Positions 30,822 to 39,771 of a stretch of DNA of 64,000 bases are shown here, in pieces (within the stretch, counting starts at the first letter, position 1; the number at the start of each line of letters is the position of its first letter). The notes under the pieces are model-generated. The model saw only the letters and a list, made by a program, of their open reading frames with translations. It searched no databases and was not told the origin of the DNA. This DNA comes from Brevundimonas sp. SL130 (lineage in GTDB: Bacteria; Pseudomonadota; Alphaproteobacteria; Caulobacterales; Caulobacteraceae), in the NCBI RefSeq assembly GCF_026625805.1, contig NZ_CP113064.1, positions 2,210,657 through 2,274,656 of the forward strand, given 5' to 3'. The position numbers and the translations under genes were made by a program.

Positions 30822-31456
30822 TCTCCCCCACCGTCGAAAGCCTGGACGCCCTGCCGCTGATCGCCATCCTGCGTGGCCTCAAGCCTGACGAGGCGGTCGC
30901 CGTGGGCGAGGCTATCGTCACCGCCGGCTTCCGCTGCCTGGAAGTCCCGCTGAACTCACCCGAGCCACTGGAGAGCATCCGCCGTCTGCGCGCCGCCCTG
31001 GACGGCCGCGCCCTGGTCGGCGCCGGCACGGTTCTGACCGTCGCCGCCGCCCGCGAGGTCGCCCAGGCCGGCGGGCAACTGATCATCTCGCCCAACACCA
31101 ATACCGACGTGATCCGCGAGACCAAGGCGCTGGGCCTGCTGTCCCTGCCCGGCTTCTTTACGCCGTCCGAGGCCTTCGCCGCCCTGGACGCCGGCGCCGA
31201 CGCCCTGAAGCTGTTCCCGGCCGAAGTCGCTGGAACGCGCGGTCTGAAGGCGGTTCGCGCCGTGCTGCCCGCCGCCACCCGCGTCTATCCGGTGGGCGGC
31301 GTCGATCCCGACAGCATGGGCCAATGGCTGGCCGCAGGCGCATCCGGCTTCGGCATCGGTTCGGCCGTATTCAAGCCCGGCCAGTCCGCCGAAGAGGTCG
31401 GCCGCAACGCCGCCGCCTTCGTGACGGCCTGGACCAAGGCCGCATCGGCGCGCTGA
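30818..31456 (+). CDS. dgoA: 2-dehydro-3-deoxy-6-phosphogalactonate aldolase
   Basis: A 212-residue class I KDPG/KDPGal aldolase that splits KDPGal to pyruvate and glyceraldehyde-3-phosphate. It shows PLIAILRGLKPDEA, EVPLNSPEP, GAGTV and the Schiff-base lysine in ALKLFPAEVAG. I chose the ATG at 30818, which overlaps the kinase stop by four bases. Length matches DgoA. The ILRG and NSPEP motifs and the adjacent dgoK favour the galactonate over the gluconate enzyme. Confidence 0.92.
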   Translation: MISPTVESLDALPLIAILRGLKPDEAVAVGEAIVTAGFRCLEVPLNSPEPLESIRRLRAALDGRALVGAGTVLTVAAAREVAQAGGQLIISPNTNTDVIRETKALGLLSLPGFFTPSEAFAALDAGADALKLFPAEVAGTRGLKAVRAVLPAATRVYPVGGVDPDSMGQWLAAGASGFGIGSAVFKPGQSAEEVGRNAAAFVTAWTKAASAR

Positions 31457-31531
31457 GCCGACCTCTTCCGTCCTTCTCACCTCGTCCGGCGCTGCTGATC
31501 GCACTGGATGGGGTGACTCGGCTTTTCAAAT

Positions 31532-31545
31532 TGACACCGGTGACA
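31532..31545. promoter_or_regulatory. Operator TGACACCGGTGACA upstream of GH43
   Basis: A 14-bp near-palindrome with core CACCGGTG, 56 bp upstream of the GH43 start. An identical 14-mer lies upstream of the receptor gene at 33338-33351. The layout (TG-A-core-A-CA) matches the LacI-like site at 19525 but with a different core, suggesting a distinct LacI-family regulator not encoded in this window. Confidence 0.7.
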
Positions 31546-31601
31546 TCCCTCGGCTCCTATGACGCTCGCTTCGGCCAATAAGAGCAGACGAGGAAACGAC
31601 C

Positions 31602-33230
31602 ATGAGATTCATCGACCGCCGGGCCGCGCTGGCCGGCCTGCTGGGCGGCGTCGCGGCCTCGGCCCTGCCCGTCCGCGCCGCCTTCGCCCAGACCCATGAG
31701 GAAGCCGCGCCTTTAGGTCGGGAATGGGCGCACATGAAATGGCGTCGCGGCGTCGAGGGCCAGCGAATGGCCGACCTGGGCGACGGCACATTTCTCAATC
31801 CCATCGTCGCCGGCGACCACCCGGACCCGTCGATCCTGAAGGACGGCGACGACTACTATATGACCTTTTCGTCGTTCGAATCGGTGCCGGGCATCCACAT
31901 CTGGCATTCCCGCGACCTGGTGAACTGGCAGCCGGTGACCGCGGCCCTGACCACCAATATCGGGTCCGTCTGGGCGCCCGAGTTGATCAAGCACCAGGGC
32001 CGATTCTACTGCTACATCCCGGCCCGTTTTCCGGAGTACCGCTCAAACTACGTCATCTGGGCCGACCGGATCGAAGGGCCGTGGAGCGAGCCGATCGATC
32101 TTAAGCTCCCGGCCCACATCGACCCGGGCCACATCGTCGGTGAAGACGGCGAACGCTATCTGTTCCTGAACGGGGGCGACCGGGTGAAACTGACGGACGA
32201 CGGCTTGGCCCTCGACGGACCGGTGGATAAGGGCGTCTACAAGGCTTGGCGCTATCCCGACGACTGGATCGTCGAGGGCTTCGCTCAGGAAGGGCCGAAG
32301 CTGCTGAAGCGCGGCGACTATTTCTACATGATCACCGCCATAGGCGGCACCGCCGGCCCGCCCACCGGCCATATGGTCATTGCCGCACGGTCGAGGTCGA
32401 TCAACGGCCCGTGGGAAAACTGCCCCCACAACCCCATCGTCCGCACCGCTTCCGGCGCGGAAAAATGGTGGTCGCGAGGCCACGCCACACTGGTCGAGGG
32501 ACCGACCGACGGCGACTGGTGGATGGTCTATCACGGCTATGAGAACGCCTATTGGAGCCTGGGCCGTCAGACCCTGTTGGATCCCATCGAATGGACCGAC
32601 GACGGTTGGTTCCGCGCCAAGGGCGGTGATCTGTCGCAGCCGATCCCCAAGCCGCGCGGCGGCCAGGCCGTGCCCCACGGCATGGCCTTGTCGGATGATT
32701 TCTCAACGGACAAGTTCGGGCTCCAATGGAGCTTCTATGACCCTCAACCGAACGAGAAGGACCGCCTTCGTCGCGAAAACGGCGTGCTGCATATACGGGC
32801 CAAGGGCAAGGCGCCGGTCGACTGTTCGCCGCTGACCTTCGTCCAGGGCGAACAAGCCTATCAGATCGAATGCGAGATCGAGATCGACGCCGGCGCCGTG
32901 GCGGGCCTGATCCTGTTCTACGACCGGGCCCTCTACGCCGGCCTCGGTTTCGACGCCCAGCGTTTCGTCACCCACCAGTATGGGATCGAACGCGGCCGCC
33001 CCGCCAACCCGCATGGGTGGCGGATGTTCATTCGCCTGACCAACGCCTACCAGAACCTCTATTTCGACACCTCGCCCGACGGCGAAACCTGGACCCGCTT
33101 CGACCGAGGGATGGAAGTTTCTGGCTATAATCAAAATGTTCGAGGCGGATTCATGATGCTCCGCCCCGGGCTCTACGCCGCCGGCGAGGGCGAGGCGCGT
33201 TTCCGGAATTTCAGGTTCCGAGCCCTGTGA
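31602..33230 (+). CDS. GH43 beta-xylosidase/alpha-L-arabinofuranosidase, Tat-exported
   Basis: A 542-residue family 43 enzyme. The N-terminus RFIDRRAALAGLLGGVAASA is a Tat-like signal ending in AAFAQ. The five-blade propeller carries the general base in GDHPDPSILKDGDDYY (near residue 70), the pKa modulator in HIDPGHIVGEDG, and the general acid in FAQEGPKL. A C-terminal concanavalin-like domain (from DDFSTDKFG, about residue 365) matches the GH43 C2 module. Xylosidase and arabinofuranosidase activities cannot be separated by eye. It is followed by a large TonB receptor under the same operator sequence, so the two are probably co-regulated. Confidence 0.9.
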   Translation: MRFIDRRAALAGLLGGVAASALPVRAAFAQTHEEAAPLGREWAHMKWRRGVEGQRMADLGDGTFLNPIVAGDHPDPSILKDGDDYYMTFSSFESVPGIHIWHSRDLVNWQPVTAALTTNIGSVWAPELIKHQGRFYCYIPARFPEYRSNYVIWADRIEGPWSEPIDLKLPAHIDPGHIVGEDGERYLFLNGGDRVKLTDDGLALDGPVDKGVYKAWRYPDDWIVEGFAQEGPKLLKRGDYFYMITAIGGTAGPPTGHMVIAARSRSINGPWENCPHNPIVRTASGAEKWWSRGHATLVEGPTDGDWWMVYHGYENAYWSLGRQTLLDPIEWTDDGWFRAKGGDLSQPIPKPRGGQAVPHGMALSDDFSTDKFGLQWSFYDPQPNEKDRLRRENGVLHIRAKGKAPVDCSPLTFVQGEQAYQIECEIEIDAGAVAGLILFYDRALYAGLGFDAQRFVTHQYGIERGRPANPHGWRMFIRLTNAYQNLYFDTSPDGETWTRFDRGMEVSGYNQNVRGGFMMLRPGLYAAGEGEARFRNFRFRAL

Positions 33231-33337
33231 CAATCAACCCGGAGACGCGCCACTGGCGCTTAGAGATTGGGCGCCCTAAACAACACGGAAATCCCAAAGT
33301 CGAATTCGGGACTGGCGCTCGCCTTATTTTAGCCATA

Positions 33338-33351
33338 TGACACCGGTGACA
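33338..33351. promoter_or_regulatory. Operator TGACACCGGTGACA upstream of second TonB receptor
   Basis: An identical copy of the 14-mer at 31532-31545, 119 bp upstream of the receptor start. A separate perfect palindrome TATTGCAATA follows at 33374-33383 and may be a second site. Confidence 0.7.
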
Positions 33352-33470
33352 TTGCAAAACGGTCGCTTGATCGTATTGCAATAAAGCAGGCTGCCCTCGG
33401 TGAGCGAGGGACAGGGGATATCGGCATCCGGCCCGTCAGAGGCTGGAGCGGATGGAAACGGAGGGAACGG

Positions 33471-36400
33471 ATGCAATACCAAACCATAGGCAATCTGCGC
33501 GCTGCGGCCTCGCCGGCGGCGATCTTGATGGGGGCGATGCTGTTCGCCGCCCCCGCTTTCGCCCAGGAGGCGGAGCAGGCCGCGACGGTCGACGAGGTCG
33601 TCGTCACCGGCATTCGCGCCTCGCTGGCCAGCGCGCTCAGCGAGAAGCGCCGCTCGAACACCATCGTCGACGTGATCAACGCCGAAGACATCGCGGACTT
33701 CCCCGACGCCAACCTGGCGGAATCCCTGCAGCGGATTCCCGGCGTGTCGATCGACCGTGAAAACGGCGAAGGCAATTCGATCTCAGTGCGGGGTCTGGGG
33801 GGCGACTTCACGCGGGTTCGGCTGAACGGCCTCGAAACCCTGTCCACCTCGGGCGCCAGCAACGCCGACGGCGCCCTGCGCCGGGATCGCGGCTTCCAGT
33901 TCAACACCTTCGCGTCGGAACTGTTCAACTCGCTGAAGGTGCAGAAATCGGCTGACGCCCAAACCGACGAGGGCTCTCTGGGCGCGACGGTCGATCTGAT
34001 CTCGGGCCGTCCCTTCGACTTCTCCGAGCGTCGTCTCGCCCTGACGCTTCAGGACGCTTATTACGAGAACGGCGGCGAGCACAGCCCCCGCGTCGCCCTG
34101 CTGGCGTCCGACCGCTGGACCAGCAAGATCGGCGAGTTCGGCCTGTTGGGCTCGGTGGCCTACAACGAACGTAAACAGGTGATCGACAGCTATTCGCGTC
34201 AGGTCGGCTCGTTCGACTACGCCTATCGCGGCGCGACCTTCAACAACGTCGGAACGAACGCAGCAGGCGATCACCAAGGCTTCGCCCTGCCCATCGGCAC
34301 CAATCCAGCCACCGCCCTGCCCCGCGTCACCAATCCGGAAGCGATCAGCTATCTGATCGGTTCGGACCCCGAGGCCTACGCCCTGATCAACGGCGGCGGC
34401 ACCAAGGGATCCCTGGTCCGCATCCCCGCCTTGGCGACGCTGAACCACCGCGAGGTCGATCAGGATCGTCTGGGCGTCACCCTGTCGGGCCAATGGCGGC
34501 CGACGGATCGCACGACGATCAACTTCGACAATCTCTATTCGAAGATGAATCAGACCTCGACCAATTACCAGATCGGTCCGGTCGGTCTGAACCGCAACAA
34601 CACCAACGGCAACCGCACGACGACGGCTTTCAGCTACAACACCCTGCCGACGACCAGCTCGAGCAACAACAGCTACAACAACCGTCGCGGCGCCTACGCC
34701 AACTGCACCGCCCAGGCGGCCACCGAGTTCCGCGACTCCATCGATTGCGGCCAGTCGCTGTACGGCTCCACCCCGATCTTCACGACCGCGCCGGGCGCCA
34801 CCAACCAGACCCTAGCGGCGGGTGTCGGCAGCTTCAATCCAAACAACCTTGACGTGTACGACTATTATAACCAGCCGACGTCGGTTGGTTATGTGTCCCA
34901 CCCCCGGTACATGGCGATGCGGGGCGCCTTTATCGGGCGGCCGTCGGTAAGGCTGATCGATGCGGGGCTGAGCGAGACGGGGGACAACGCCAACTATCTG
35001 GTGCTGGGCAATGTCGATATGCGTTCGGCGGTGGATCAGGGCGCATCCACCACGGAATTCCGTCAGAACTCGATCAATATCGAGCATGATTTCAGCGACA
35101 GGTTCCACATGTCGCTGCTGGTCGGCGACTCCGAGTCGACCAACGACAACATCGGCCTGCTGGCGGACTTCATCCGGCTGGATTCCGGTCAGGGCGTCGC
35201 TGGAAACGACTATTTCGTCTATGACGACCGGGCGGGCGGCGACATGCCGTTCATCGACTTCGGCTTCGACGTCGCCAATCCGAACAGCTGGGACTTCGTC
35301 AAGGGCTACTCGGCCCTGCGCGCCTTCCGCACCGTCACCGAAAACGGCTACCAGACGGCCAAGGCCGACTTCCGCTGGGACTATAACGACCAGGTCACCT
35401 TCCGCTTCGGCATCGGCAAGCGGAAGTTCGACTTCTACTACACCCGCTACGAACGCCTGATCTCCGACACCATGAACCCCAGCCTGCTGGAGGGGGTGAA
35501 CACCGGACTGGCCCAGGCGACCACGGTCGGCCAGATGGGCCAGGTCGTCAGCTGGGGCGACGGGCTGGACGTGCCGGACGGCATGCCCACCTCCTTCTTC
35601 GCCCCGAACCTGCAAGCCTTCCAGAACCGCTTCGGCTTCGACTGCGATTGTATCAACGAGTGGGGCGACTGGCGCCTGTCGGATCTGCGCAACGGCGGCG
35701 TCAACACCTTCTGGGTCGATGAGGACAGCCTGTCCTACTACGGCCAGATGGACTTCGACCTGGCTCTGCCCATCGGCGATTTGCGCGGCAACGCGGGCCT
35801 GCGTCGCGCGGAAACCAGCGTCGATGCGCGCGGTCGTTCGCCCAGCGGTCGGGCGATCAGCAACGAAAACGAATACAACGACACCCTGCCCTCGCTGAAC
35901 CTGGCGTGGGAGGTCAACGACAAGCTGATCGTCCGCTTCGCCGCCGCCAAGGTCATGTCGCGGCCGCAGATGATGGCGCTGCAACCCGGCGTCACAGCCT
36001 TCACCGTCCCGGTCGGCGTCGCGGGCGCGGCGGCCGAGTTCGACGGCTCCAACGCCCAGATCACCCTGGGCAACACCAAGCTGAAGCCGTTCCGCGCCAC
36101 CAATCTCGACTTCAATGTCGAATGGTATTTCGCCAAGGACGCCCTGCTGTCGGTCGCCTATTTCCACAAGGAGATCGAGAGCTTCCCGCAGGTCGTGCTA
36201 CGTGAAGGCAAGCTGAGCGACATCTTCGACGCGGAACAGATCGCCAATCTGCGCGCCGCCTATGATGGTCTGGTCGATCAGGCCTCGGACAGCCGCCGCG
36301 CCTATATCGACGCCGATCGGCCCTTCATCCTGCGCCAGTATGACGACGCGCCGGGCGGAACCCTGTCCGGCTTCGAAATCGCCTATCAGCAGAACTTCAC

Positions 36401-36875
36401 CTTCCTGCCGGCGCCCTTCGACGGTTTCGGGCTTCAGGCCAACTACACCAATATCGAGTCCGAGCTGGAGTACATCCTGGACCCGGCGCGCAATCTGACG
36501 GGCACCGCCCCCTTCCTGGGCGCCTCGCCGGAATCCTTCAACGCGACGATCTTCTATGAAGTGCCGCGCTGGAGCGCCCGCGTCTCGGCCGCCTACCGCG
36601 CCGCCTATCAGACCACCTATCCGCTGGCGGCGGGCGGCTGCGATCCGGGTCAATGCGACTCTCCGCTGATCAATGACTTCATCGGCTCGAACGAGACCCT
36701 GAACGTCGATGCGGCCTTCACCTACAAGGTGACGGACAATGTGACCCTGACGGCCGAGGCCCTGAACCTGACGGACCAGAAGGACGAGCGCTGGGCCTAT
36801 CAGGACGATCCCGTGGTCAACAGCTACGGCAGCACCGGCCGCCAGTATTTCGTCGGCGCCCGGTTCGTCTTCTAA
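33471..36875 (+). CDS. TonB-dependent receptor, large glycan-type
   Basis: A 1134-residue outer-membrane receptor. The ATG follows GGAGGG, and the signal peptide ends PAFAQ. The plug begins [17 protein letters not shown] and continues with FPDANLAESLQRIPGVSIDR and SVRGLGGDFTRVRLNG, the signature of the large Caulobacter/Xanthomonas carbohydrate receptors. The barrel ends ARFVF with a terminal phenylalanine. It is larger than the receptor at 16470. It shares an operator with GH43 and is followed by a terminator and a PL10 pectate lyase, so the ligand may be an arabinose-, xylose- or pectin-derived oligosaccharide. That assignment is inferred. Confidence 0.92.
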   Translation: MQYQTIGNLRAAASPAAILMGAMLFAAPAFAQEAEQAATVDEVVVTGIRASLASALSEKRRSNTIVDVINAEDIADFPDANLAESLQRIPGVSIDRENGEGNSISVRGLGGDFTRVRLNGLETLSTSGASNADGALRRDRGFQFNTFASELFNSLKVQKSADAQTDEGSLGATVDLISGRPFDFSERRLALTLQDAYYENGGEHSPRVALLASDRWTSKIGEFGLLGSVAYNERKQVIDSYSRQVGSFDYAYRGATFNNVGTNAAGDHQGFALPIGTNPATALPRVTNPEAISYLIGSDPEAYALINGGGTKGSLVRIPALATLNHREVDQDRLGVTLSGQWRPTDRTTINFDNLYSKMNQTSTNYQIGPVGLNRNNTNGNRTTTAFSYNTLPTTSSSNNSYNNRRGAYANCTAQAATEFRDSIDCGQSLYGSTPIFTTAPGATNQTLAAGVGSFNPNNLDVYDYYNQPTSVGYVSHPRYMAMRGAFIGRPSVRLIDAGLSETGDNANYLVLGNVDMRSAVDQGASTTEFRQNSINIEHDFSDRFHMSLLVGDSESTNDNIGLLADFIRLDSGQGVAGNDYFVYDDRAGGDMPFIDFGFDVANPNSWDFVKGYSALRAFRTVTENGYQTAKADFRWDYNDQVTFRFGIGKRKFDFYYTRYERLISDTMNPSLLEGVNTGLAQATTVGQMGQVVSWGDGLDVPDGMPTSFFAPNLQAFQNRFGFDCDCINEWGDWRLSDLRNGGVNTFWVDEDSLSYYGQMDFDLALPIGDLRGNAGLRRAETSVDARGRSPSGRAISNENEYNDTLPSLNLAWEVNDKLIVRFAAAKVMSRPQMMALQPGVTAFTVPVGVAGAAAEFDGSNAQITLGNTKLKPFRATNLDFNVEWYFAKDALLSVAYFHKEIESFPQVVLREGKLSDIFDAEQIANLRAAYDGLVDQASDSRRAYIDADRPFILRQYDDAPGGTLSGFEIAYQQNFTFLPAPFDGFGLQANYTNIESELEYILDPARNLTGTAPFLGASPESFNATIFYEVPRWSARVSAAYRAAYQTTYPLAAGGCDPGQCDSPLINDFIGSNETLNVDAAFTYKVTDNVTLTAEALNLTDQKDERWAYQDDPVVNSYGSTGRQYFVGARFVF

Positions 36876-36908
36876 GGGCCATCACCTTCTCCCAAGGGCT
36901 GTAACTCA

Positions 36909-36941
36909 GGGGCGTCGGCGCATCGGCGCCCCTCATTTTTT
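36909..36941 (+). terminator. Terminator after second TonB receptor
   Basis: Stem GGGGCGTCG with TCGGCGCCCC (one wobble), short loop, then TCATTTTTT, between the receptor stop and the PL10 start. Confidence 0.8.
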
Positions 36942-36953
36942 AATGAAGCCGGA

Positions 36954-38042
36954 ATGAGTCCCATGAGCCCGCGCCGTCTGATCCTGACGTCAGCCCTCGC
37001 CCTGGTCCTGTCCTCAAGCGCACTGGCTCCAGCCGTCGCTGCAACCCCGGCCGACACGCCCGCCTGGGGCTCGCAGGTCGTGCGGCTGGCCCCGGCTTGG
37101 TACGGGTCTGACGCCGCGCGCCAGATGGCGGCCACCGTCATGCTGCACCAGTCAGCCCAGGGCGGATGGCCCAAGAACACAGACCTGTTCGCCCCGCCCC
37201 GCCCGGACGCCGACCCGGGCCTGGCCAACACCATAGACAACGACGGCACCACCCTGCCGCTCGACTTCCTGGCGCGTGTCATCAGCGCAGGCGACGCCGG
37301 CGCCAAACCCGCCTTCGACAGGGGCCTGGACTATCTGTTCGAGGCCCAATCGCCGAGCGGGGGCTGGCCCCAGTTCTATCCGCTGCGCGGGGGCTACTAC
37401 GACCAGATCACCTATAACGACGACGCCATGGTCCACGTCCTGCGCCTGTTGCAGACGGTTGCAGAGGGTCGATCGCCTTACGGTTTCGTCGATGCGACGC
37501 GACGCGCCCGCGCCGCCGAGGCGGTTCAGGCGGGGACAGCCCTGATCCTGAAAACCCAGGTGCGGCGGAACGGCCGCCTGACCGCCTGGTGCGCCCAGCA
37601 CGACGCCGTGACCTTCGAACCCGCCTGGGCCCGCCGGTTCGAACCCCCGTCGCTTTCCGGGAATGAAAGCGTCGGCATTGTCCGCTTCCTGATGAGCATC
37701 GACCACCCCTCGCCTGAAGTGATCGCCGCCGTCGAAGGCGCCGTGGACTGGTTCCGCGCCGTGGCCCTGCCGGACCTTCGCGTCGAGACCATCGAGACCG
37801 ACGGCAAGCCGGATCGGCGCGTCGTCGCGGCCCCCGGCGAAGGCCCTCTGTGGGCGCGCTTCTATGACCTCCAGACGGACGCGCCGATCTTCATGGGCCG
37901 GGAATCCATCGCCCGCGCCAGCCTGGCCGAGATCGAACAGGAGCGCCGCGCCGGCTACCACTATGTCGGAACCTGGCCCGCCGCCTTGATCAATGTTGAT
38001 TATCCAGCCTGGCGGACCCGGCTGGGCCTGACTGCTCGTTAG
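36954..38042 (+). CDS. Pectate lyase, polysaccharide lyase family 10
   Basis: A 362-residue exported lyase that cleaves polygalacturonate by beta-elimination. A Sec signal (LILTSALALVLSSSALAPAVAA) is followed by PL10 motifs: HQSAQGGWPKN, SGGWPQFYPLRGGYYDQIT, YNDDAMVHVLRLL and RLTAWCAQHD. The start may be 36954 or the ATG at 36963. It lies after the receptor terminator, so it needs its own promoter or readthrough. It ends tail to tail with the aldose epimerase gene, overlapping by four bases. It is the only pectin-specific enzyme in the window. Confidence 0.88.
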   Translation: MSPMSPRRLILTSALALVLSSSALAPAVAATPADTPAWGSQVVRLAPAWYGSDAARQMAATVMLHQSAQGGWPKNTDLFAPPRPDADPGLANTIDNDGTTLPLDFLARVISAGDAGAKPAFDRGLDYLFEAQSPSGGWPQFYPLRGGYYDQITYNDDAMVHVLRLLQTVAEGRSPYGFVDATRRARAAEAVQAGTALILKTQVRRNGRLTAWCAQHDAVTFEPAWARRFEPPSLSGNESVGIVRFLMSIDHPSPEVIAAVEGAVDWFRAVALPDLRVETIETDGKPDRRVVAAPGEGPLWARFYDLQTDAPIFMGRESIARASLAEIEQERRAGYHYVGTWPAALINVDYPAWRTRLGLTAR

Positions 38043-38920
38043 AGGGCTTCGGCCGTAACGGTCATGGCCAGGTTCAGGCTTTCGCCCGGCAGCAGACGCG
38101 CCAGGCCGCCTTGCTCGCCGGGGGGCGCATTCAACACATCCGGCCGATGGGTCACCGGCTCCACGCAGAAATAGTCCTCGCCGACGGGAGCATAGACCTG
38201 CGCCCATTCCGCGCCGCCTCCGCCGCGTAGAGTCACACGCCGCCCACCGCCGTCCATGACCGCCTGTCCATCCCAGCCGGCATAGGCATGATCGACGAAG
38301 GGCGCATCGGCCAGGGCCAGTCCGCCGCTCCAATCGACCACCGCATCGGGCGGCGCCAACCGCTCAGGGATTTCGCGCGCATCGGTCAGCCACACTCCCT
38401 GAGCCGACAGGCTTAGGCGGCAATCTGTGGCCTTGTGGAAATAGGGGTGCAAGCCCAGGCCCGCCGGCATGACCGCATCACCGGTATTGGTCACCGAGAG
38501 GGCGATCTCCAGTCCCGCGTCGGTCAGCCGAACCGTCTGCCGCGCCCGCCACGGCCAGGGCCAGCCTGCGCCGTCCGCATCAACTTCACCCGGCCAGTCC
38601 AGGACCATCTCAATGCGGTCGTCCGAGGCCGCCTCGACCGTCCAGGGGTTCAGCCAGCCATCGCCGTGCAAGGCGTGGGGTGCGAACCGATCCAGGGCCG
38701 TCAAACGCTCGTCCCGCCCCTCGAAGGTGAAACGCGCGTCGGCGATGCGGTTCGCATAAGGGACCAGCGGAAAACAGGCCGTCTCCAGCATGTCGGTCGC
38801 ACCGTCGGGCGTCGGGCGGAACACCGGCTGTCCTCGCCAGTCCAGGCTCAGGATCGCCCCGCCCTGCTCGGGCGCCACGGTGGCGCGCCAATCCCCGGCC
38901 GTCAGCGTCAGCAGGCTCAC
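38039..38920 (-). CDS. Aldose 1-epimerase (mutarotase)
   Basis: A 293-residue GalM-like enzyme that interconverts alpha and beta anomers of aldoses, probably supplying the anomer oxidised by xylose dehydrogenase. It has PLVPYANRI with the substrate arginine, HALHGDGWLNPW, GLGLHPYFH with the catalytic histidine, and a glutamate in FCVEPVTHRPD near the C-terminus. It is the last gene of the xyl operon, and its start overlaps the xylC stop by ATGA. The 3' end overlaps the pectate lyase gene on the other strand. Confidence 0.9.
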   Translation of the reverse strand: MSLLTLTAGDWRATVAPEQGGAILSLDWRGQPVFRPTPDGATDMLETACFPLVPYANRIADARFTFEGRDERLTALDRFAPHALHGDGWLNPWTVEAASDDRIEMVLDWPGEVDADGAGWPWPWRARQTVRLTDAGLEIALSVTNTGDAVMPAGLGLHPYFHKATDCRLSLSAQGVWLTDAREIPERLAPPDAVVDWSGGLALADAPFVDHAYAGWDGQAVMDGGGRRVTLRGGGGAEWAQVYAPVGEDYFCVEPVTHRPDVLNAPPGEQGGLARLLPGESLNLAMTVTAEAL

Positions 38921-39768
38921 AGCTTGATCTTGTTCTGCGCCAGGCCAGGCGTCTCGACCCGCACCCGGTAAAGCCCGCCCAGGGTCGGCTGGTCGCCGCG
39001 CTTGTCGGCGTTCCCCAGCCAGGCCGTGGTCATATAGAGATCGCGCAGATCCTCGCCGCCGAAGGCCGCCTTGGTCACGGTCTGGACCGGAACCTCGATC
39101 TTGCCGATCCGCTCACCCTCAGGCGAAAACTTCGCCACGCCCCAGCCGTTGAACAGGCCGACGTGCAGGACGCCTTCGGAATCCATGCTGGGTCCGTCGG
39201 CGTAACCGTCGTCGGTCACGGCGAAGACCCGCCGGTTCGACAGCACCCCGTCCTGATGGTCGAAGGCCAGAACCGTCTTGGCCAGGGTGTCGTGGTGATA
39301 CAGGATCCGGCCGTCGGGGCTCAGGCACGGCCCATTGGTCACGCCATACCCGTCATCGTGCAGGCTCAACTCACCCTGGAACCAGCGATAGAGGGCCCCG
39401 GTCTGAACCTGTTCGCTGTCGTCCATCGACCCGAACCACAGCGAGCCGTCCGGCGCGACAAAGCCGTCGTTCAGCCGGTTCTGCGGCCGATCCTGCTCGA
39501 CCGGCTGGATCAGGGTGAAGACGCCCGTCTCGGGGTCGAAGCGGTGCAACCCGCCCCGAACCCCGCAGATCAGGGAACCGTCTTCCGCCGGAAGGGCGAA
39601 ACCGGTCTGGTCCGGCGTATCCCACGAAACGGTCTCACCGTTCGCGGGCGTATAGCGGTGCAGCTTGCGACCCTTGATGTCGACGAACCACACCGCCTTG
39701 CGCTCGGCGTCCCAGACGGGGCCTTCGCCCAGCTCCGCCTGGATATCCCAGACCAGTTCAACACTCAT
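38917..39768 (-). CDS. xylC: Xylono-1,4-lactonase, SMP-30/gluconolactonase family
   Basis: A 283-residue lactonase that hydrolyses xylonolactone to xylonate, the second step of the Weimberg pathway. The metal ligands of the SMP-30 propeller are visible: Glu in AELGEGPVWD, Asn in NRLNDGFVAPDG, and Asp in YADGPSMDSEG. Length and context match XylC of C. crescentus. It lies 3 bp after xylA and overlaps the epimerase gene. It could also serve other aldonolactones made by the SDR at 26499. Confidence 0.9.
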   Translation of the reverse strand: MSVELVWDIQAELGEGPVWDAERKAVWFVDIKGRKLHRYTPANGETVSWDTPDQTGFALPAEDGSLICGVRGGLHRFDPETGVFTLIQPVEQDRPQNRLNDGFVAPDGSLWFGSMDDSEQVQTGALYRWFQGELSLHDDGYGVTNGPCLSPDGRILYHHDTLAKTVLAFDHQDGVLSNRRVFAVTDDGYADGPSMDSEGVLHVGLFNGWGVAKFSPEGERIGKIEVPVQTVTKAAFGGEDLRDLYMTTAWLGNADKRGDQPTLGGLYRVRVETPGLAQNKIKL

Positions 39769-39771
39769 AGA

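Noticed and set aside
34600..34720. Asn/Thr/Ser-rich repetitive-looking stretch in the second TonB receptor
   Set aside because: It fits an extracellular loop of the barrel; the frame is continuous and no true repeat unit is present.
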